Shown: positions 61,146-64,000 of the stretch, piece by piece
How the letters are laid out: the number at the start of each line of letters is the position of its first letter
How positions within the stretch are numbered: the first letter of the stretch is position 1
Assembly: GCF_028748145.1 (NCBI RefSeq)
Contig: NZ_CP118181.1
Coordinates: forward strand, 689,433 to 753,432
Direction: 5' to 3'
Source: Entomospira culicis
GTDB lineage: Bacteria; Spirochaetota; Spirochaetia; WRBN01
DNA length: 64,000 bases
Made by a program: the position numbers and the translations under genes
Notes under the pieces: model-generated
What the model saw: the letters and a program-made list of their open reading frames with translations, nothing else
Database searches by the model: none
What the model was told of the DNA's origin: nothing

Positions 61146-62261
61146 TTACTCCTTAATTATTTTGCTCTCGATATATGCCGAATGGTTGCCTTGTTGCATG
61201 CAGATTTCCATACCAGCCTTGGCGACATCGTCTGCAATGAGCGATAGGTACTCATCCGACTCATCGCCTTTGTATGTCTTATTATGATATAAACTATATT
61301 GCGTGCGTTGCTCCTCGGGCGAGAGGTTAATCATGATGACATTACACCCTGACTGTAGGGCACGTAGTCGCCCCTGTGGATGGAGGCTAGACGTTGCCGT
61401 CGTGCTAGGCAAGAGCGCTTGTGGCACGATGAGCCTAGCAAGGGCATAGCAGGCGAGCACATGCTCTAAACGTCCATCGCTCGCATCGTGAAAAGGCGTA
61501 TCTGGATGGTGCATGTAAGGGCCGATGCCGACCATGTGCGGTTGAAAATCTTGTAAAAAAAGCAAGTCGTGCGCCAAATTTGCGCTGGTTTGATAGGGGC
61601 TACCCACCATAAATCCCGCCCCCGTTTGAAAACCTATCGCCTTGAGGTTGGTCAAGCACTCCATGCGCGATGCAAGGGTCTGCTTAGGCGGATGAAGTTT
61701 GGCGTAGTGCGTTGCGTCGGCACTCTCGTGGCGTAAAAGATAGCGCCTTGCCCCCGCATCGTAATAATCCTGATAGCTCTCTTTGCTCTTTTGTCCTAAA
61801 GATAAGGTGATGATTAAGTTAGGGTATTGTTGGGTGATATTTCGTAAAAAAGTGCAAAATTGGCGATGTTCAAAGTGTTCGTTCTCACCACCTTGCATCA
61901 CAATGGTGCGATAGCCTTTGTCATAGGCACGGTTAATCATCGCCGATAACTCTTCATAACGATAGGCGTACCGCGCCACCTGCCGATTACTTGCGCGAAT
62001 ACCACAGTAGTAACAATCTTGATGACAAATGTTGGAGATCTCCATCAACCCACGAATAAAGAGCTGATCGCCATAAACAGCTTTACGTTTTTGCACGGCG
62101 AGGGCTTGAAGATGAGGCAACTGGCTGGCATGAAGATGTGCAATAAGAAAGCGAAATTCCTCGTAAGTGAGCTTATCGCCTTGGTTAATGCGCTCAACCA
62201 ATTGCCACGCCTCTTGATGGCTAGGGTGAGTTACTGGGTCATCAAAATGAGCGAAAAGCAT
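61146..62261 (-). CDS. hydE: [FeFe]-hydrogenase maturation radical SAM enzyme HydE
   Basis: 371 aa. ISNICHQDCYYCGIRASN is the radical SAM cluster, and TIVMQGGENEHFEH, TLSLGQKSKE and LPSTTATSSLHPQGR fit HydE rather than BioB. It acts with HydG and HydF on the H-cluster bridge. The ATG at 62261 is chosen because the promoter (62336-62307) and AAGGAG lie just upstream; an extension to 62348 would lie over the promoter. The hydrogenase itself is not in the window. Confidence 0.94.
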   Translation of the reverse strand: MLFAHFDDPVTHPSHQEAWQLVERINQGDKLTYEEFRFLIAHLHASQLPHLQALAVQKRKAVYGDQLFIRGLMEISNICHQDCYYCGIRASNRQVARYAYRYEELSAMINRAYDKGYRTIVMQGGENEHFEHRQFCTFLRNITQQYPNLIITLSLGQKSKESYQDYYDAGARRYLLRHESADATHYAKLHPPKQTLASRMECLTNLKAIGFQTGAGFMVGSPYQTSANLAHDLLFLQDFQPHMVGIGPYMHHPDTPFHDASDGRLEHVLACYALARLIVPQALLPSTTATSSLHPQGRLRALQSGCNVIMINLSPEEQRTQYSLYHNKTYKGDESDEYLSLIADDVAKAGMEICMQQGNHSAYIESKIIKE

Positions 62262-62306
62262 GTACAGAGCAACTCCTTGGGATAATCTTGCGCATAGATG
62301 GTATTT

Positions 62307-62336
62307 ATTGTACAATATTCTCTTTTTGTGTGTCAA
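62307..62336 (-). promoter_or_regulatory. Promoter of hydEGF
   Basis: Minus strand: TTGACA (62336-62331), 18-bp spacer, TACAAT (62312-62307). A leader of about 40 nt follows, with AAGGAG. Confidence 0.75.
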
Positions 62337-62359
62337 GGGAGAGAGCATTATTTTGCTAA

Positions 62360-62473
62360 ATGATGCTTAAGATTCAGGGATTTTTTTACCAAACCCTAAT
62401 CTTTGTTTTGTATGGCTTAACTGATGAGGAGATCGCGTTAGTTAAGGCGGTTGCTAATAGCGCCAAACCCTAG
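62360..62473 (+). pseudogene. Probable C-terminal remnant of a restriction/modification methyltransferase
   Basis: A 37-codon frame whose second half reads VLYGLTDEEIALVKAV. Y-G-L-T-(D/E)-E-E-I-x-x-(V/I)-E/K is the familiar last helix of Eco57I-type and related DNA methyltransferases. The preceding part is too short for any catalytic domain and ends at the hydE promoter, so the gene has probably been lost. It may be translated by chance. Confidence 0.45.
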
Positions 62474-62574
62474 CGCGATCCTTCCCTAGCTGGGAGGATT
62501 GGTAACTTAAAGGATACAACCATCTATACAAGAGATCTCCATTCGTGGTATATTAGATTGAGGAGTGGGGGACA

Positions 62575-62817
62575 TTGGTTAAGTCTACGAGCATAGAAGA
62601 GTACGGATTAACAGTAGAAAGGCTAAGAGAGCTACGCGCGCACTTAGGTTTATCTATCGCTAATCTTAATCATTATTATGCCAGCAACAAAGGTCATTTA
62701 CATATTATTACCCAAATTGAAAGCTGGGAGCTAGGGCAAGCTGTGCCTACCTTTAATCAGCTCAAAATCTTAATAGAATTAAAGCGCTATAAAGAGGATA
62801 GTGATAGCCATAACTAA
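62575..62817 (+). CDS. Small HTH-like protein, 80 aa
   Basis: TTG start preceded by a purine-rich GAGGAGTGGGGG. RLRELRAHLGLSIANLNHYYA and ITQIESWELGQAVPTFNQLKILIEL resemble a Cro/CI-type helix-turn-helix (the I-x-x-W-E-x-G-x-x-x-P-x-x-x-x-L end). Such proteins often control restriction or toxin genes, which fits the methyltransferase remnant upstream. TATATT at 62549-62554 may be its -10 box. Assignment tentative. Confidence 0.55.
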   Translation: MVKSTSIEEYGLTVERLRELRAHLGLSIANLNHYYASNKGHLHIITQIESWELGQAVPTFNQLKILIELKRYKEDSDSHN

Positions 62818-62836
62818 ATAAAGATTAGTTTATTTT
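62814..62836. terminator. Weak AT-rich hairpin between convergent genes
   Basis: AAATAAA and TTTATTT with a 6-nt loop, followed by a few T. It sits right after the HTH gene and before the stop of the convergent secreted-protein gene. AT-only stem, so weak. Confidence 0.35.
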
Positions 62837-62850
62837 TAATACTGCTTTCA

Positions 62851-63234
62851 TTAAAAGTATTGCATCATGACAGCAATATCTTGAAAGTAACCTAAGTAGT
62901 ATACCCGCTCGATATGGGACATACGCGTAATTTTTGGTTTAATTTCTATCGCTAAAGCTACGATCTCTTCTATTGCTTCATAAATGAGATTTGTGCATGC
63001 TCTAGACAATTCTCTCAAAATCTCTGTTCTTACTTCAGGATCTTCCATAAGAAGAGAAAGGAGAAGCGTATTATTTACCACCTCGGTTAATGCCACAGCA
63101 GTAGCAACTTCATCGTTAATGTTTAACCCAGGATAGCTGATTTCAAGTGTGTTAGCACTAGAACCAAAAAAACTTTGAGAGAAAAGAGGACTACCCACAA
63201 TTAATAAAAACATAAAAATTGATATTTTTTTCAT
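62851..63234 (-). CDS. Hypothetical secreted protein, 127 aa
   Basis: Signal peptide: KK, then a hydrophobic core (ISIFMFLLIVGSPLFS) and a likely cleavage site after SQS or FSQ. The rest is helical, with LLLSLLMEDPEVRTEILRELS and acidic repeats. The family is not recognised. The ATG lies 6 nt after TATAGT (63246-63241), with TAGAAA 17 bp further upstream, and has no ribosome binding site. Confidence 0.65.
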   Translation of the reverse strand: MKKISIFMFLLIVGSPLFSQSFFGSSANTLEISYPGLNINDEVATAVALTEVVNNTLLLSLLMEDPEVRTEILRELSRACTNLIYEAIEEIVALAIEIKPKITRMSHIERVYYLGYFQDIAVMMQYF

Positions 63235-63240
63235 ATAAAA

Positions 63241-63269
63241 ACTATAACATACTTTTATATTTTTTTCTA
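63241..63269 (-). promoter_or_regulatory. Promoter of the secreted protein, leaderless type
   Basis: Minus strand: TAGAAA (63269-63264), 17-bp spacer, TATAGT (63246-63241), then 6 nt to the ATG. Confidence 0.55.
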
Positions 63270-63569
63270 TAGCAATAGCAGCAAATTTTTTGCTTTTTAG
63301 ATCTTATGTCATCTTCATTGTTATTACCTGTACACGCTAACAACAGTGTGAGGAAGGCGTGCCAAAGTAAACAAAGGTGGTAAACAGTTATTGCAAATAT
63401 ATACAGCATAACTATTTATTTTTCTAAAAAATGGAGGTGGCGGGAAGATATGTTATTAAAATCCCTCTACATTCCATTAATACCTTGTCTACTTTTATGG
63501 TACATAGGTTAGCATATTCATATACGTTTGTCAATAAGTAAACATGTTTACCTATTGCGATAAAAGAGA
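63270..63569. other. Non-coding AT-rich region
   Basis: No convincing gene. It contains a 14-bp perfect palindrome GTAAACATGTTTAC (63538-63551) and further AGTAAAC copies near 63366 and 63536, suggesting a protein-binding region. Confidence 0.5.
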
Positions 63570-63596
63570 TAAAAGCTGCCCTCTATATGAGGGCAG
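63570..63596 (-). terminator. Intrinsic terminator of the right-edge coiled-coil gene
   Basis: CTGCCCTC and GAGGGCAG (63596-63576) form an 8-bp GC-rich stem with a 5-nt loop; on the minus strand CTTTTATCTC follows. Confidence 0.75.
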
Positions 63597-63641
63597 GCAT
63601 ATGTAAATAGACATTCTCCTTGTGATTTTGGTATTCTGTTG

Positions 63642-64000
63642 CTAGTTACCATCCGTGGCGTGAGTTGAAACCATGGAGGCTAGTTTTGCTTTGACTTCAG
63701 CTAACTCGGCTTCTAAGGCAAGCTCTCTATCTTTTTTACTTTGGTTTAATTTGGCGTGTAGGGTACTTGCTTTGACACGCTCTGCTTCTAATGCCAAAGT
63801 AGCTTGTTCTTTTTGTGCTTTTGCCTCGGCTAGCTCCGTTTGTAATTCTGTTAGGTTTATTTTGTCAGGTATGGTAGCGTTGAGGGATTGGAGTTGTTGG
63901 CTAGGTTGGTTTTGTCCGGCAAAAGGCAGCGTTCCCGTAAAGGTTAATACTCCTAAGACATCGCCCTTTTCGTTGTTACGAATATCCAAAGCAGGCAACA
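63642..64000 (-). CDS. Coiled-coil protein, 5' end outside the window
   Basis: The frame is open to the right edge, so the N-terminus is missing; a TTG at 63998 is probably not the true start. The visible 118 residues begin with a beta-like stretch (DVLGVLTFTGTLPF) and continue as a long heptad-rich coiled coil full of Ala, Glu, Lys and Leu (about residues 45-110). No family recognised. Confidence 0.7.
   Translation of the reverse strand, partial: LPALDIRNNEKGDVLGVLTFTGTLPFAGQNQPSQQLQSLNATIPDKINLTELQTELAEAKAQKEQATLALEAERVKASTLHAKLNQSKKDRELALEAELAEVKAKLASMVSTHATDGN

Noticed and set aside
62262-62348. Longer hydE start
   Set aside because: The extension covers TTGACA-18-TACAAT; the ATG at 62261 has an AAGGAG and a normal HydE N-terminus.

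Overview
The window looks like a chromosomal segment of an anaerobic or fermentative, double-membraned bacterium, most probably a spirochaete. This is inferred from gene content and not from any marker gene search. The pointers are a patatin/outer-membrane-barrel protein and several lipoproteins, an XPB (ERCC3)-type helicase paired with its associated protein, a BMP/PnrA-type nucleoside ABC transporter, the xerC-hslV-hslU order, and a complete HydE-HydG-HydF set for [FeFe]-hydrogenase. There are no rRNA genes, no CRISPR array and no recognisable insertion sequence. Gene density is high, with many 1-17 bp overlaps.

Layout. (1) 1-8742, plus strand: an outer-membrane patatin (cut by the left edge), a lipoprotein, a SpsF-like nucleotidyltransferase, a SpsG/PseG-methyltransferase fusion, an ATP-grasp enzyme, an N-acetylmuramoyl-L-alanine amidase and an orphan histidine kinase. 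This reads as a cell-surface glycan and envelope operon. (2) 8785-22283: parE, metK, a DUF218 protein, then folC and the XPB helicase pair on the minus strand, a frameshifted metallophosphoesterase, a three-gene nucleoside-type ABC transporter and a tRNA-Arg with the unusual anticodon GCG. (3) 22388-24307: a cluster of unrecognised genes, two of which would be tiny hydrophobic peptides with good ribosome binding sites. (4) 24621-28621: a Na+/alanine symporter, nicotinamidase-like protein, TcdA and polyprenyl synthase. These converge on a minus-strand set of PrsW-like protease, ddl, rsmA and comEC. (5) 32637-35509: xerC-hslV-hslU. (6) 35544-47049: a galactoside regulon made of a TetR regulator, a sodium:sugar symporter, a GH42 beta-galactosidase, a GH36 alpha-galactosidase and a LacI regulator, facing galK-galT-galM. 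The symporter and galK leaders share the same operator-like sequence. Imported galactosides would be cut to galactose, which enters the Leloir pathway; galE is not in the window. (7) 47217-55617: an iron alcohol dehydrogenase, a GIY-YIG/DUF4357 protein, an internally duplicated lipoprotein, McrBC and a frameshifted ADP-ribosylglycohydrolase, forming a small defence-flavoured region. (8) 55636-58569: two unrecognised divergent genes around a 15-bp perfect inverted repeat. (9) 58585-62261: hydE-hydG-hydF. (10) 62360-64000: a probable methyltransferase remnant, a small HTH-like protein, a secreted protein and a truncated coiled-coil gene.

The most unusual signal is regulatory. At least ten transcription units on both strands have a recognisable -35/-10 promoter whose -10 box ends only 6-8 nt before the start codon, with no Shine-Dalgarno sequence. 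The transcripts would therefore be leaderless. Operon-internal genes, by contrast, usually have ordinary Shine-Dalgarno sequences. The pattern also corrects several start codons and exposes one extra small ORF at 54603-54677.
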